A stretch of 34,636 nucleotides of DNA, from NCBI GenBank assembly GCA_016845105.1, contig JAERTF010000055.1, positions 1-34,636 of the forward strand, given 5' to 3'. Below the pieces are notes generated by a model. It did no database searches. It was not told the origin of the DNA and saw nothing but the letters and a program-made list of their open reading frames with translations. Below are positions 14,937 through 24,470 of this stretch, one piece after another. Both the position numbers and the translations under genes were made by a program. Within the stretch, counting starts at the first letter, position 1, and the number at the start of each line of letters is the position of its first letter. Origin of the DNA: Bacteroidota bacterium. Lineage in GTDB: Bacteria > Bacteroidota > Bacteroidia > Bacteroidales > F082.

Positions 14937-16025
14937 TTAGTATCTATATGCTGCTTTCCTCAACTCTTTAACATTAGTAATAGGGCTTGGTGGTGAAAGT
15001 TCTTTAGTCAAAAACTTATATATATCAACCCTTATTTCCTGGGCTATTTTTGTATCGGTACGATTAAAGGAATGACCGCCTTCTACATCTTCATAAATCT
15101 TATACTCAAAGGTTTTGCCATCTGCTTTAAGCGATTTAATCAGATGCTGAACTTCAAGTACATTTACATCAGCATCATTGGTATTGGTATGAATTAACAA
15201 TGGTGTATCTTTCATTTTATGGGTATTCCATGCAGGAGATCTGCGTTTATACTCAGCAACATTTTCTTCGGCACTTTCACCAATATGAAAATCAACTTCA
15301 TACAAATCACGATAACCTTGATCCTTATAACCCATTCGGGCAATTAAGTCACTTACGGGAACTCCTGCATATGCCACCTGATATGCATCAGGATGATCAA
15401 AAATATTAAAAAGGGCAATCAATCCACCATGGCTCCATCCAATTATTCCAACTCTATTCTTATCAACAATATCATAGTTTTCGATCATGTAATTACGTGA
15501 AGCATATACATCTTCCGTTTCAAGACCCCCATAGTCGATTTTTTCATAATGACTTTTTCCATATCCTGTGCTTCCTCGATATTCAGCAGCTACAATAATA
15601 TAACCCTGAGATATTAACTCTCTTACAATATGGGCATAATAGGTTGTAAAATCGGCATGTACTCCACCATGTGGAAACACAATTAATGGATATTTTTTTG
15701 ATGCATCAATATTTTTAGGGATAAACACGTATGACCAGAATTTTGTTTGATTTCCGGCACCTTGAGCATTGGGATTTTTTTCTTTCCACAAGGGAGGACC
15801 AGTAATATATACTTTATCTACTATGGCAATATCTCCAACTTTTTCGTACCAAAGTAAATCATCTATTTTCTTTTCAAGTACATCTAAACGGTGATATAAT
15901 GTGGAGTTAATATCTTCAATCCCTTTTAATAGTTCGTTAGACTTAACAGGAGCATCTTGAGCTATAAGCAAACCGGAAAAACAAAGTATAAATGTCAATA
16001 CAAAAACTCTAATCATAATTATCAT
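14937..16025 (-). CDS. Secreted S9-family (prolyl-oligopeptidase-like) alpha/beta hydrolase
   Basis: The 362-aa protein starts with a signal peptide (IRVFVLTFILCFSGLLIAQ), a short coiled linker (ELLKGIEDINSTLYHRLDVL) and then an alpha/beta-hydrolase domain of the S9 peptidase type. Visible are the oxyanion-hole strand YPLIVFPHGGVHA, AEYRGSTGYGKSHYEKIDYG, the nucleophile elbow GWSHGG, the acid in TNTNDADVNVLE and the histidine in GGHSFNR, so the Ser-Asp-His triad is complete. No beta-propeller domain precedes it, so it is a short form of the family, acting as a peptidase or esterase outside the cytoplasm. Met4 is an equally possible start. Its stop is 5 bp from that of the convergent gene at 14931, so the two must share or overlap terminators. 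Confidence 0.9.
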   Translation of the reverse strand: MIIMIRVFVLTFILCFSGLLIAQDAPVKSNELLKGIEDINSTLYHRLDVLEKKIDDLLWYEKVGDIAIVDKVYITGPPLWKEKNPNAQGAGNQTKFWSYVFIPKNIDASKKYPLIVFPHGGVHADFTTYYAHIVRELISQGYIIVAAEYRGSTGYGKSHYEKIDYGGLETEDVYASRNYMIENYDIVDKNRVGIIGWSHGGLIALFNIFDHPDAYQVAYAGVPVSDLIARMGYKDQGYRDLYEVDFHIGESAEENVAEYKRRSPAWNTHKMKDTPLLIHTNTNDADVNVLEVQHLIKSLKADGKTFEYKIYEDVEGGHSFNRTDTKIAQEIRVDIYKFLTKELSPPSPITNVKELRKAAYRY

Positions 16026-16437
16026 TTTTTGTGATTCGCTAATTTATGATAAATATGCAATTAGTTACCTTCCATATTTTCAACTTCTTCAATCCGTAAT
16101 TAAATTACTATTGATTTCTTGCAATTCTTCTATTTGTAACTGTTGCTCTTTTACCAAACCTTATTTTGTTATTTGATTCAGTGTGCAATGTATAAAACGA
16201 ACTTAGTTTTTGTTTGGTTATAAGCTTTTCAAATAATTTGGGAAAATTTTTGCTAAATTTGTTTGGTACAAGTGTAAGCACAATTTTACCTGATTATTAA
16301 AAGCAATTTCAATATTTATACCTCAATAAATACAACTACTCTCAATTGCAAATTATAATGTGAAAATGAGGTTAGGTGCATTATTAATAAAGTAATACAA
16401 CTAAAAATATCCTACTTACAAACCAAAAGCACAAACT
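16026..16437. other. Intergenic region between divergent genes; only weak promoter signals
   Basis: These 412 bases are very AT-rich and separate the S9 hydrolase from the divergent T9SS cargo gene. A plus-strand TAAATTTG (16254-16261) fits the -7 consensus but lacks a properly spaced TTG and would give a leader of about 170 nt. A small AT hairpin (TATTTAT/ATAAATA, 16313-16332) is probably by chance. I see no small gene or RNA. Confidence 0.4.
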
Positions 16438-19400
16438 ATGAAAAAGATAATTCTAATGGGTGTCGTTTTAGCATTTGCGGCTCAAATGCATTGTCAGGGG
16501 GAATATCTTTGGACAAGGACCATAACACGATCCAACGATCATGCTGTTAAGGATATTATAGTTGATGATAAAGGAAATACATACATAACAGGAATAGCTG
16601 ATGGCAGAATTCTTGATCATAATTACCAAACATATTACAATATCTATTCTGAATACATCTTTCTAATTAAATTAAATTCGAACGGACATATATGTTGGGC
16701 ACGCACCCTTACGGGTGAATACCAAAGAATTTCAGATAATATTTTACTAGATGACGACTCAAATATATATATAACCGGAGCTTTTAAGAATAAGCTTGAA
16801 GTTGATTCGGTTGTTATTGACACAGCCTTATATTCTGATATCCAGCAGTTGTTTGTGATGAAGTTTGATACTCATGGTAATTTGATTTGGTCTTACAGTC
16901 CTGACTCTGATGATTGGGCAATTGCTTATGATATTGAATGTGATGAAGAACAAAATTGTTATATTACCGGAAGTTTTAATGGCGATCTAACCATTGGTGA
17001 TACTACACTAACACAAGCTTATTTAGCTTATGCAGATGAAAGTGCACTTTTATTTAAACTTGATTCAAATGCTAATGTAGTATGGGCTCAAAATTGGAAA
17101 GGATTCAATAAATATAGTGCAATTTTAAGTGATACACTTCACACTGGTTTGGAGCAAATCTGCAAAGCTGAAAATGACAACTTTTTTGTCAGTGGAACCT
17201 TTAACAAGCTCTTGATAATAGATAATTACGATTCAATAGAAGCCGGTGGTGGTAGTGGTGGTAATAATAACGGTTCTCAGGATGCCATTGTTGGTAAAAT
17301 AGACTCAGATGGTAATATTATCTGGCTTCGTAATTTTGGAATAAATACTGTCACATCTGCAAGTGGAAGAGTTGGCACCACTCATATTATTGCTGATGTT
17401 AACGGAATATTATATGTAGCAGGATATTTTTATTCTCCTAGTCATTATCCTATGGTTATTGATTCCTTTTCGTTAGAAAATTCATGGGCGTATGATTTAT
17501 ATTATGTGAAATTTCTTCAAGATGGTGGTTGTGCCTGGTTAAGAAGTAATAAGGGACTTAATAACAGCGATTACCCCCATGATTTTATTTTCGACCGAGA
17601 TAAAAAACTAATAATGTCGGCTGAAATGAGTCAAACAAATTACTTTATTAACGATACCGTTAGTCTTCTACAATGCAGTAACCCAGGAATGCTTGAAATT
17701 AACCCAACAAACGGATATCTAAATCATGCTGAATATCCATATCCCTTTTCAACTATTCATCCATATCCTTATAATGGGTATTTCCCCCAAATATATATCG
17801 ATAATTTAGGAAATCAGTATAAATATGCCATTGGACATAATTATTATGATGAATCAAATCCCTATGCAAGTTTCGAAGGTATTCATTTGACTAAAATGAC
17901 CAGTGGGGATGTGCATCTTAGTGGTATAACATATCATGATCAAAATCAAAATGCGATCTTTGATTCAACAGAGAGTACCATTTCCAATAATATAATTATA
18001 ATGGATACAGGTGCATATTTCAGATCGACTGATGAATATGGCAAGTTTGAAATTCGTGAAGATATTTCTGAGCATATTGTTGAAGCAGTCACTCCTCTGT
18101 ACTGGGAAGCTACAACTCCCATTGATCCAAACTGGTACTTTCTTGATACACTTAGCATTGATGATAGTTTAAGTAATCTGAATTTCGGTTTCTCCATGTA
18201 TCCGGATATCATTGATATAAGGATTAATTTAACTACCTCAAGATGTGTTCCTGGATTTCCGGCAGTTATAAACTTGGATATTGAAAATATCGGCACGGAA
18301 TTTATCCTTGCGGGAACAGCTCAATTATCACTTGATGAGAAACTGCTTTTTGAAAGTTCCTCGGATTCGAGCTTCATACTTAATGGAAGCAACATTACTT
18401 GGAATTTCGATAGCCTGGATGTTGGTGATCAGCACAAGATTCTTGCATTTGTTCAGGTTCCTCCTGATGTTACTTTAATTGGCGATACCTTGAGACATTT
18501 TGCGATGGTAACACCCATTACAAATGACACAAATCAAATTAATAATTATGATACAATAACTCCAATAATATATGGTGCTTTTGATCCCAATTACAAAGAG
18601 AACTATCCAACCGGGCATTATGATAAACACTATGTAAGAAACAATGACAGTATCTTTGAATATACTGTTCATTTTCAAAATGTTGGATTATCAGAAGCAA
18701 TTAATATCAAAATCATTGACAGTATTGATCAAAATTTTGACATACTAACAATTGATATGTTGGGAGCCAGTCATAATTATAATTATGAGATTTACGGGTC
18801 AGGTGTTGTGTGCTGGAGTTTTGACAGTATAATGCTTCCCGATAGTGGCTCAAATCTTTTAGGTAGCAATGGTTATGTCAAATATAAAATCCAAACTAGA
18901 AAGAACCTTACTATTGGCACAGAATTTTCAAACAAAGCCCATATTTATTTTGATTTCAACCCACCAATAATTACCAATAATTGTATAAACACTATTTATG
19001 ATTGCGACACCATTAATCTTGAAATAAGTGATTTCAACTGCTGGGAAGATAATGTGGTGGGTAATACCGAAGTGGATTATATTAGTAATGCTCAATGGCT
19101 ATATAGTACAAATATAATTTCTGATAATGAAAACCTGGTTTGGCATCCTGATACTTCAGGGGTTTACAATATTAACCTTAGTATATACAACGATATTTGT
19201 ATTAAAGATACAACCATTGAAGTTACAGTTTTACCCAAGCCTGAAGTCCTTTTATTTACTGAGTTTCTTCTTCCTGGAGATAGCCTTCTGATTTATGGCT
19301 TATATCAACACGAAGCAGGAATCTATTACGATACTATAATAAACCAAAACAATTGTGATAGTGTTGTTTCAACAATTATTGAAATTGATTATAGCTCTTT

Positions 19401-19659
19401 GAGGGAGCAGAACATTAATATGCTGGAAGTATTTCCAGTTCCCACAAGGGGTAAGCTCTCGATTAATTTAAGCGAACCAAATACTCATAAGATACAATTG
19501 AATCTATACGATTCAAGATCGAACCTAATATTTAAAAGAACACTTGGTGGGAGTACAAATAGTTTTGAGATTGATTTATCTGAATACAAAAAAGGAGAGT
19601 ATTATTTAACATTAATAATTGATCAGCAACAAATAACCCGAAAGATAGTGGTAAACTGA
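16438..19659 (+). CDS. Large secreted T9SS cargo protein with beta-propeller-like repeats
   Basis: The 1073-aa exported protein has a signal peptide (MKKIILMGVVLAFAAQMHCQ) and, over about residues 30-480, repeats of the SBBP/propeller kind recognised by recurring NTYITG, NIYITGAF, NCYITGSF, NFFVSGTF and LYVAGYF strands, each preceded by a D-x-x-G/N turn. Next come a Cna-B/SdrD-like segment (GITYHDQNQNAIFDSTES), a DUF11/CARDB-like stretch and a DUF7619-like domain (FDPNYKENYPTGHY to HIYFDFNPPIITN, about 715-855). A cysteine-bearing Ig/PKD-like region precedes the C-terminal type-A T9SS sorting domain (LEVFPVPTRGKLSINL to RKIVVN, about 997-1073). It should cross the outer membrane by T9SS and be anchored or released. 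No catalytic domain was seen; adhesion or a structural role is likely. Confidence 0.88.
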   Translation: MKKIILMGVVLAFAAQMHCQGEYLWTRTITRSNDHAVKDIIVDDKGNTYITGIADGRILDHNYQTYYNIYSEYIFLIKLNSNGHICWARTLTGEYQRISDNILLDDDSNIYITGAFKNKLEVDSVVIDTALYSDIQQLFVMKFDTHGNLIWSYSPDSDDWAIAYDIECDEEQNCYITGSFNGDLTIGDTTLTQAYLAYADESALLFKLDSNANVVWAQNWKGFNKYSAILSDTLHTGLEQICKAENDNFFVSGTFNKLLIIDNYDSIEAGGGSGGNNNGSQDAIVGKIDSDGNIIWLRNFGINTVTSASGRVGTTHIIADVNGILYVAGYFYSPSHYPMVIDSFSLENSWAYDLYYVKFLQDGGCAWLRSNKGLNNSDYPHDFIFDRDKKLIMSAEMSQTNYFINDTVSLLQCSNPGMLEINPTNGYLNHAEYPYPFSTIHPYPYNGYFPQIYIDNLGNQYKYAIGHNYYDESNPYASFEGIHLTKMTSGDVHLSGITYHDQNQNAIFDSTESTISNNIIIMDTGAYFRSTDEYGKFEIREDISEHIVEAVTPLYWEATTPIDPNWYFLDTLSIDDSLSNLNFGFSMYPDIIDIRINLTTSRCVPGFPAVINLDIENIGTEFILAGTAQLSLDEKLLFESSSDSSFILNGSNITWNFDSLDVGDQHKILAFVQVPPDVTLIGDTLRHFAMVTPITNDTNQINNYDTITPIIYGAFDPNYKENYPTGHYDKHYVRNNDSIFEYTVHFQNVGLSEAINIKIIDSIDQNFDILTIDMLGASHNYNYEIYGSGVVCWSFDSIMLPDSGSNLLGSNGYVKYKIQTRKNLTIGTEFSNKAHIYFDFNPPIITNNCINTIYDCDTINLEISDFNCWEDNVVGNTEVDYISNAQWLYSTNIISDNENLVWHPDTSGVYNINLSIYNDICIKDTTIEVTVLPKPEVLLFTEFLLPGDSLLIYGLYQHEAGIYYDTIINQNNCDSVVSTIIEIDYSSLREQNINMLEVFPVPTRGKLSINLSEPNTHKIQLNLYDSRSNLIFKRTLGGSTNSFEIDLSEYKKGEYYLTLIIDQQQITRKIVVN

Positions 19660-19832
19660 CCTTTGTAAATAGCTGCCTGATTACCTAGTAAAGAATTCAA
19701 TGTAGATTAGGGAAAAAACCACATATTATTTCAGATATGAAGAAGGATCAAACTGAAAATAGTCGGTAAATAGTTACTGGATCAAATCATGAAATTATAA
19801 TTATCACCAGAAAGTTGGCTTGATCCGTTAGC

Positions 19833-19847
19833 TGCCCAACCAGGGGT
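19833..19847 (-). repeat. 15-bp copy of the tRNA-Gln 3' end
   Basis: TGCCCAACCAGGGGT is identical to 19930-19944, the acceptor and T-arm end of the adjacent tRNA-Gln gene, 97 bp away in the same orientation. The match stops abruptly on both sides, so it is not a second tRNA. Such duplications are left when integrases use a tRNA 3' end as attachment site. No integrase or cargo remains between the copies. Confidence 0.6.
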
Positions 19848-19895
19848 TCCCTCTATCATTTTTCATCGGGATAAACTTCTCCCCCTGTTATACAA

Positions 19896-19927
19896 AAAGG
19901 CTCCCGTTAAAAAAAACGAAAGCCTTT
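19896..19927 (-). terminator. Intrinsic terminator of tRNA-Gln
   Basis: On the minus strand AAAGGCT and AGCCTTT form a stem, with an inner AACG/CGTT pair set (19905-19908 with 19915-19918) around an A/T loop, and the stem runs into a T-tract. It lies 2 bases after the mature tRNA end, so the trailer is very short. Confidence 0.75.
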
Positions 19928-19928
19928 G

Positions 19929-20001
19929 TTGCCCAACCAGGGGTCGAACCTGGACTCTTTTAGTTCAGAACCAAATGTGTTGCCAATTACACTATCGGGC
20001 A
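19929..20001 (-). tRNA. tRNA-Gln (anticodon CUG)
   Basis: The minus strand folds as a full 73-nt cloverleaf: acceptor TGCCCGA/TTGGGCA, D arm GTGT-AATTGGCA-ACAC, anticodon arm TTTGG-TTCTGAA-CTAAA with anticodon CTG, five-base variable loop AGAGT, T arm CCAGG-TTCGACC-CCTGG, discriminator A. The weak U1-A72 pair is a glutamine identity element. CCA is not encoded (the genomic 3' bases are CAA). It decodes CAG. The cognate synthetase gene glnS lies 2.7 kb to the right. Confidence 0.93.
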
Positions 20002-20372
20002 AAATAATCAGGAGGCAAATGTAAAAAATCTTTTTCTTTCATATTTATTTTTTTGGGTATATTTTCAAACAATTTCTCATTGATTAATTGACGATACTAA
20101 ACCAATAAAAATGAATGTTTTTTTGAGAATTGGCAAGATTACATTTTGTATAAATTATAATTAAATGGGACTCCAAAGAGTGTGGAGTTTTGATTATCAG
20201 CAAAAATTTATTATTTTTATGCAAATTAACACCATTTGATTTTTGGAATATTGTTTCAAAAAGAAAATGAAAAAGCAAATTACCTATGAAAAATCTCAAG
20301 TTGATTTCCCCAAAAGTAAATAAGACGGCCTATTTTTCATACTTGGATAAACGTCGTATAAAACCATTATCA
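20002..20372. other. Intergenic region between tRNA-Gln and the chitinase-like gene
   Basis: These 371 AT-rich bases must hold the tRNA-Gln promoter (minus strand) and the promoter for the gene at 20373. I could not find a convincing TTG/TAnnTTTG pair for either. The first 29 codons of the longest frame of the next gene fall here (from 20286) but are not signal-peptide-like, so I treat them as leader sequence. Confidence 0.4.
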
Positions 20373-21935
20373 ATGAAATTTAAGCTACTGGTTTTAATCA
20401 TATTTTTTGCATGTCACTCCTATGCACAAACAAACAGCAGGCCGGTATTGGCATACTTTCCTTCTTGGTCAGAAAGCTGGGCTGGCATTGATCAGAATTC
20501 GAAATTGCGAGAAATTCCAGAGTTTGTAAACTATGTGTTTTTATCTTTTGCAAAGCCAAATTTAAGATATACTGCCGGATCATATGATATTTCACAAACC
20601 GGAATACAGGTTCCATACGATGGGTGTGGTCTTAAGGAAAGTGTTTCAGCATTGCGTGACAAAGGTATCAATGTTATTTTATCAGTAGGTGGAGAAACAT
20701 ACTGGCAATCAGCCGACTCATATCAGATAGAATATCAGCAAATAAAGGATCTTGTTGATGATATTGGGTTTGTTGGCATTGATTGGGATTACGAGCCTGG
20801 AGGATCCTTTGCTAATATTGGAAGCCCTGAAAATGTGCAGCATTTCATTGATTTTTTCAACAATTCAAGGGAAATAATGCCTGCAAGTGAAGGATATATA
20901 CTTGCATGTGCTCCAAGTGGCGTTGGTGCGCTTGGTGGTGTCGTTAATAACGATCAGGATTCACCGTATAAGTTTGCCAACAGAAATGAACTAACTGGTG
21001 AAAATGATGATAACCTCTATAATGCAGAAGCTGTAACAAACGGGATTAATTTATTTGGGTTTTCGGCTACTGGCCATATGATACCTGTTATTTTAAGTGT
21101 TGGTGATAAAATAGACTTAATTGCTTTCCAGGGGTATAATGTTGGAGGAAGCATAAACCGCTCCATAATGTATGATTCATACGCCTATTATGCTGAAATG
21201 TATGATTTTATTATTGCTGCCGGAGTACATTATCCACCTGAACCATGGGGGCCATATTATCAGTATACACACGAGAATATAGCTTCACTTTCATCACATA
21301 TATTAAATTATCCTACAAGACTTGACGATCACGATGGAATTATGATTTGGCAATTGCTTCTTGCTGGTGCTACAAGTTCAGCATATTCATATATGAATGT
21401 TGGTTCATTGGTATTAAATGACTCGTCAGAATCTTATGCAATTCAAAATGCCAACAATTATTCTCTATCCCCATATACAGGTGGTGCCCAGGGTTGTGAT
21501 AGTACAGGAAATACATATTGTGGATTTCCAGCATACAATGTTAACGTAACCTATTCAACTGCCAATAGCCAGGTTTATTATGATTGTAAAATTTGGCATA
21601 ACCAATGGTGGGCAAATCCCAATGAAATTCCTGGTATAAACCCAGTTTGGGTATTCGATACTATTTGTAATGAGGGGGATGGGTGTAATGGAAACTCAAA
21701 TATTGATAATTATGATTATGGAAATATTGAATTATTTCCGAACCCCTCTAGCTCAGTGATCAAAATTTCAGGATTAGCAGAAAAATTGCATTTTGAAATA
21801 TACAGTTTATTGGGCAAATCAATTATAAAAGGATCTGTTTCAGACAGTGAAACCATTGATATACAAAACATTGCCAATGGCCTGTATTTCATAAATTTCA
21901 ATAACCGAAGAGTAATGAAGTTTGTTAAGAAATAG
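20373..21935 (+). CDS. Secreted GH18-like chitinase with chitin-binding module and T9SS tail
   Basis: I take the ATG at 20373 rather than 20286 because it opens a signal peptide (MKFKLLVLIIFFACHSYAQ); this gives 520 aa. The GH18 barrel shows the first strand PVLAYFPSW, the SxGG motif (LSVGGE, 104-107) and the catalytic strand FVGIDWDYEP: the acid E141 and D139, D137 are present, but the first Asp of D-G-x-D-x-D-x-E is Val134. A tryptophan-rich CBM5/12-like module follows (VYYDCKIWHNQWWANPNE, then PVWVF), then a type-A T9SS tail (IELFPNPSSSVIKI to MKFVKK). The enzyme probably cuts chitin or a related GlcNAc polymer outside the cell. It is followed after 24 bp by a broken GNAT gene. Confidence 0.9.
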   Translation: MKFKLLVLIIFFACHSYAQTNSRPVLAYFPSWSESWAGIDQNSKLREIPEFVNYVFLSFAKPNLRYTAGSYDISQTGIQVPYDGCGLKESVSALRDKGINVILSVGGETYWQSADSYQIEYQQIKDLVDDIGFVGIDWDYEPGGSFANIGSPENVQHFIDFFNNSREIMPASEGYILACAPSGVGALGGVVNNDQDSPYKFANRNELTGENDDNLYNAEAVTNGINLFGFSATGHMIPVILSVGDKIDLIAFQGYNVGGSINRSIMYDSYAYYAEMYDFIIAAGVHYPPEPWGPYYQYTHENIASLSSHILNYPTRLDDHDGIMIWQLLLAGATSSAYSYMNVGSLVLNDSSESYAIQNANNYSLSPYTGGAQGCDSTGNTYCGFPAYNVNVTYSTANSQVYYDCKIWHNQWWANPNEIPGINPVWVFDTICNEGDGCNGNSNIDNYDYGNIELFPNPSSSVIKISGLAEKLHFEIYSLLGKSIIKGSVSDSETIDIQNIANGLYFINFNNRRVMKFVKK

Positions 21936-21959
21936 AACCTAATAAATATTGTTAATATT

Positions 21960-22553
21960 ATGGAAAAAGATCTTGATGTAAAATTTACTCTTGCAGATTT
22001 TAGCAAAAATCACTTACCAGAGGTGCTAAAAATATGCAGTGATGAATTGGGTGATGATTATCATAATTCAGAAGATTTTCTTAGGTGCATTGAAAAAGCA
22101 GATTACATCTGTAAGGTTGCCATAAATGCAGATGAAGAAATAATTGGTTTTTTTATGACCATGGTACTAGACCCATTGGCAGCCGACGACTTTCTAAAAC
22201 TACCCGATTCTGATGCAAAAGACAGATTGTTGTCATCTAATAGAATTGGGATTTTTGACTCTGAAGCGATCGTAGATTCATATAAAAGAAAAGGTGTTGG
22301 AAGGAGGCTAATTAAAGAGGGTTATAGGTAGTTATTGAATATTAAGCCTGATGTTGTTTGTGGAATGGCATGGAAAAAACCTGATGGAATAACAAATGTT
22401 CAGAAGATTTTGATGGAAATGGGGCTGGAAAGTTCTTTGGAGATAGAAGGGTATTGGAATATGATATCCAATGAACCCGATGGACATCATTGTCCATTAT
22501 GTACACCATCTGTTTGCAGTTGTTATGGAGTTCTTTATACCAAGTACTACTAA
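21960..22553 (+). pseudogene. GNAT acetyltransferase interrupted by one in-frame TAG
   Basis: Two pieces in the same frame, 21960-22328 and 22332-22553, are separated by a single TAG at 22329-22331. The first (123 aa) has the GNAT N-terminal half and the acetyl-CoA loop KRKGVGRRLIKEG. The second (about 73 aa) continues with the expected later strand and helix (DVVCGMAWKKPDG, VQKILMEMGLES) and a Cys-rich end (HHCPLCTPSVCSCYGVLY) that I recall in related full-length GNATs. Together they make a normal protein of about 197 aa. The ordinary reading is a recent nonsense mutation, as the frame and both halves are well kept. Sequencing error or stop read-through are alternatives; TAG is a normal stop elsewhere here (ettA). 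Confidence 0.8.
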
Positions 22554-22671
22554 CTATATAAGAACAAATATTATACTCTAATTTATTCGTAAGAAACCAC
22601 CTGATTATATATTATTGAAATACAGGTATGCCAATAAATAATTAATCTGACAAAATATAATACCTACTAAA

Positions 22672-24357
22672 TTACTTTGTTTTCCCCCAACTATCTCGTA
22701 GGGGCACAGTACGATTTACAACAAGCATGTTTTCAGTACTATCTTTATCTACACAAAAATATCCCAAACGCTGAAATTGAATTTTATCACCAGCTACTAC
22801 ACTTTTTAATGACTGTTCGAGTTTACAGTTATTAAGTACTTTTAGTGAATCAGGATTCAAAAACTCTTTAAAATCTTTTTCCTTATGACCATCAGGGTTT
22901 TCGTCAATAAATAGGCGATCGTACAATCTAACTTCTGCATCAATAGCATTTTCAGCACTTACCCAATGGATGGCTTTTCCTTTAATCTTACGTTTTGCAC
23001 CGCTTCCACCACTCTTTGTATCAGGATCATATGTACAATAAATTTCTTCAACGATGCCATTGTCATTCTTCTTAAATCCATCACATTTAATGATATATGC
23101 ACCTATTAACCTTACTTCACGATCTGGTCCAAGACGGAAGAATTTTTTAGGAGGGTCTTCCATGAAATCGTCACGTTCAATATAAATATCCCGTGTAAAT
23201 GGAACTTTTCTGGTTCCGGCATTTTCATCATTTGGATTATTTGCCAACTCAAGATCTTCAACATCATTTTCTGGATAATTTGTTATTATTACTTTAACAG
23301 GATCAATTACCGCCATTGCTCTTGGAGCAACCTGGTTGAGGTGTTCACGTACACTAAACTCAAGAAGACTAACATCAATTACATTATCGCGTTTTGCTAC
23401 TCCTATTCTATCGGCAAAGTTACGAATCGATTCCGGTGTATATCCTCTGCGCCTGAATCCTGAAATTGTTGGCATCCTTGGATCATCCCATCCGTTCACG
23501 TAATTATCCTTAACAAGCTGTAGAAGCTTACGTTTACTCATAACTGTATAGCTAAGGTTTAGGCGGGCAAACTCTATTTGACGAGGACGATAATCACCTT
23601 CAACAATCTGATCCAAAGCCCAGTCGTATAAAGGTCGATGAATTTCGAACTCCAAAGTACATACTGAATGTGTAATTCCTTCTATATAATCAGATTGACC
23701 ATGGGCCCAATCATACATTGGGTAAATGCACCAATCGTCACCGGTACGGTGATGTGTTTGGTGCAAAATGCGATACATAATTGGATCGCGCATATGCATG
23801 TTAGGAGAACTCATATCTATTTTTGATCGGAGGATCATAGCTCCGGTTTCAAATTCACCATTTTTCATCCTTGTAAAAAGGTCTAAACTCTCTTCGATAG
23901 GTCGATTTCGATATGGAGAGTTTATCCCGGGTCGTGTTGGGACCCCACGCTGTTCGCTTATTAACTCTTGGGGTTGTTCATCAATATATGCTTTTCCTTC
24001 TTTAATTAACTGAATGGCCCATTCGTATAATTGTTGGAAGTAATCCGATGCGTACTTTGGACCATCGTCCCATTGAAATCCCAACCAGCGAATATCTTCC
24101 ATTATTGAGTCAACATATTCAACATCCTCTTTTTCGGGATTTGTATCATCAAACCTAAGGTTACATAAACCATTGTATTCATTGGCAAGGCCAAAGTTCA
24201 GGCAAATCGACTTCGCATGACCTATATGTAAATAACCATTCGGTTCAGGAGGAAACCTAAGGTGTACTCTTCCCTGATTTTTATTGGTTGTTAAGTCTTC
24301 TTCGATGATTGACTCAATAAAATTTAATGATTTCTTTTCGTTTTCGGGAAAATCCAT
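22672..24357 (-). CDS. glnS: Glutamine--tRNA ligase
   Basis: The 561-aa class I synthetase charges tRNA-Gln with glutamine in the cytoplasm. It has the GlnRS start [20 protein letters not shown] with the HIGH motif at 44-47, the GlnRS/GluRS-specific [17 protein letters not shown], the tRNA-contact segment [14 protein letters not shown], and the KMSKS equivalent VMSKRK. The C-terminal beta-barrel anticodon-binding region reads through [16 protein letters not shown] to GYFCVDKD. Length and motif set match bacterial GlnS, and it is GlnRS rather than a GluRS, so this organism need not rely only on GatCAB for Gln-tRNA. It is transcribed alone; a minus-strand -7 box lies 34 bp upstream. The tRNA-Gln gene is nearby on the same strand. 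Confidence 0.97.
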   Translation of the reverse strand: MDFPENEKKSLNFIESIIEEDLTTNKNQGRVHLRFPPEPNGYLHIGHAKSICLNFGLANEYNGLCNLRFDDTNPEKEDVEYVDSIMEDIRWLGFQWDDGPKYASDYFQQLYEWAIQLIKEGKAYIDEQPQELISEQRGVPTRPGINSPYRNRPIEESLDLFTRMKNGEFETGAMILRSKIDMSSPNMHMRDPIMYRILHQTHHRTGDDWCIYPMYDWAHGQSDYIEGITHSVCTLEFEIHRPLYDWALDQIVEGDYRPRQIEFARLNLSYTVMSKRKLLQLVKDNYVNGWDDPRMPTISGFRRRGYTPESIRNFADRIGVAKRDNVIDVSLLEFSVREHLNQVAPRAMAVIDPVKVIITNYPENDVEDLELANNPNDENAGTRKVPFTRDIYIERDDFMEDPPKKFFRLGPDREVRLIGAYIIKCDGFKKNDNGIVEEIYCTYDPDTKSGGSGAKRKIKGKAIHWVSAENAIDAEVRLYDRLFIDENPDGHKEKDFKEFLNPDSLKVLNNCKLEQSLKSVVAGDKIQFQRLGYFCVDKDSTENMLVVNRTVPLRDSWGKTK

Positions 24358-24391
24358 AATAATCTCTGTTAACTTTCAATAATTCAGTGCA

Positions 24392-24399
24392 CAAAATTA
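24392..24399 (-). promoter_or_regulatory. -7 promoter box (TAATTTTG) for glnS
   Basis: On the minus strand TAATTTTG fits TAnnTTTG, 34 bases upstream of the glnS ATG, implying a leader of about 30 nt. A correctly spaced TTG was not found. Confidence 0.45.
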
Positions 24400-24470
24400 A
24401 ATAGAAATCCAATGTAATGTACATAGGGCCCCGCTAAACGTAATATTATTTGTTTTATTGCATGCGCCAA

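Noticed and set aside
16313-16332. AT-only hairpin TATTTAT/ATAAATA
   Set aside because: Such short AT palindromes are expected by chance in sequence this AT-rich.
19833-19847. Second tRNA-Gln or tRNA pseudogene
   Set aside because: Only 15 bases match and the flanks do not continue the cloverleaf.
20084-20299. 71-aa minus-strand frame in the gap before the chitinase gene
   Set aside because: AT-rich, low-complexity product with no promoter; it overlaps the next gene's leader.
20286-20372. Upstream start for the GH18-like protein
   Set aside because: The extra 29 residues are basic and not signal-like. The ATG at 20373 begins a typical signal peptide.
22329-22331. TAG as a recoded sense codon (pyrrolysine) in the GNAT gene
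   Set aside because: ettA ends in TAG and no pyl genes are seen; a nonsense mutation or read error is simpler.
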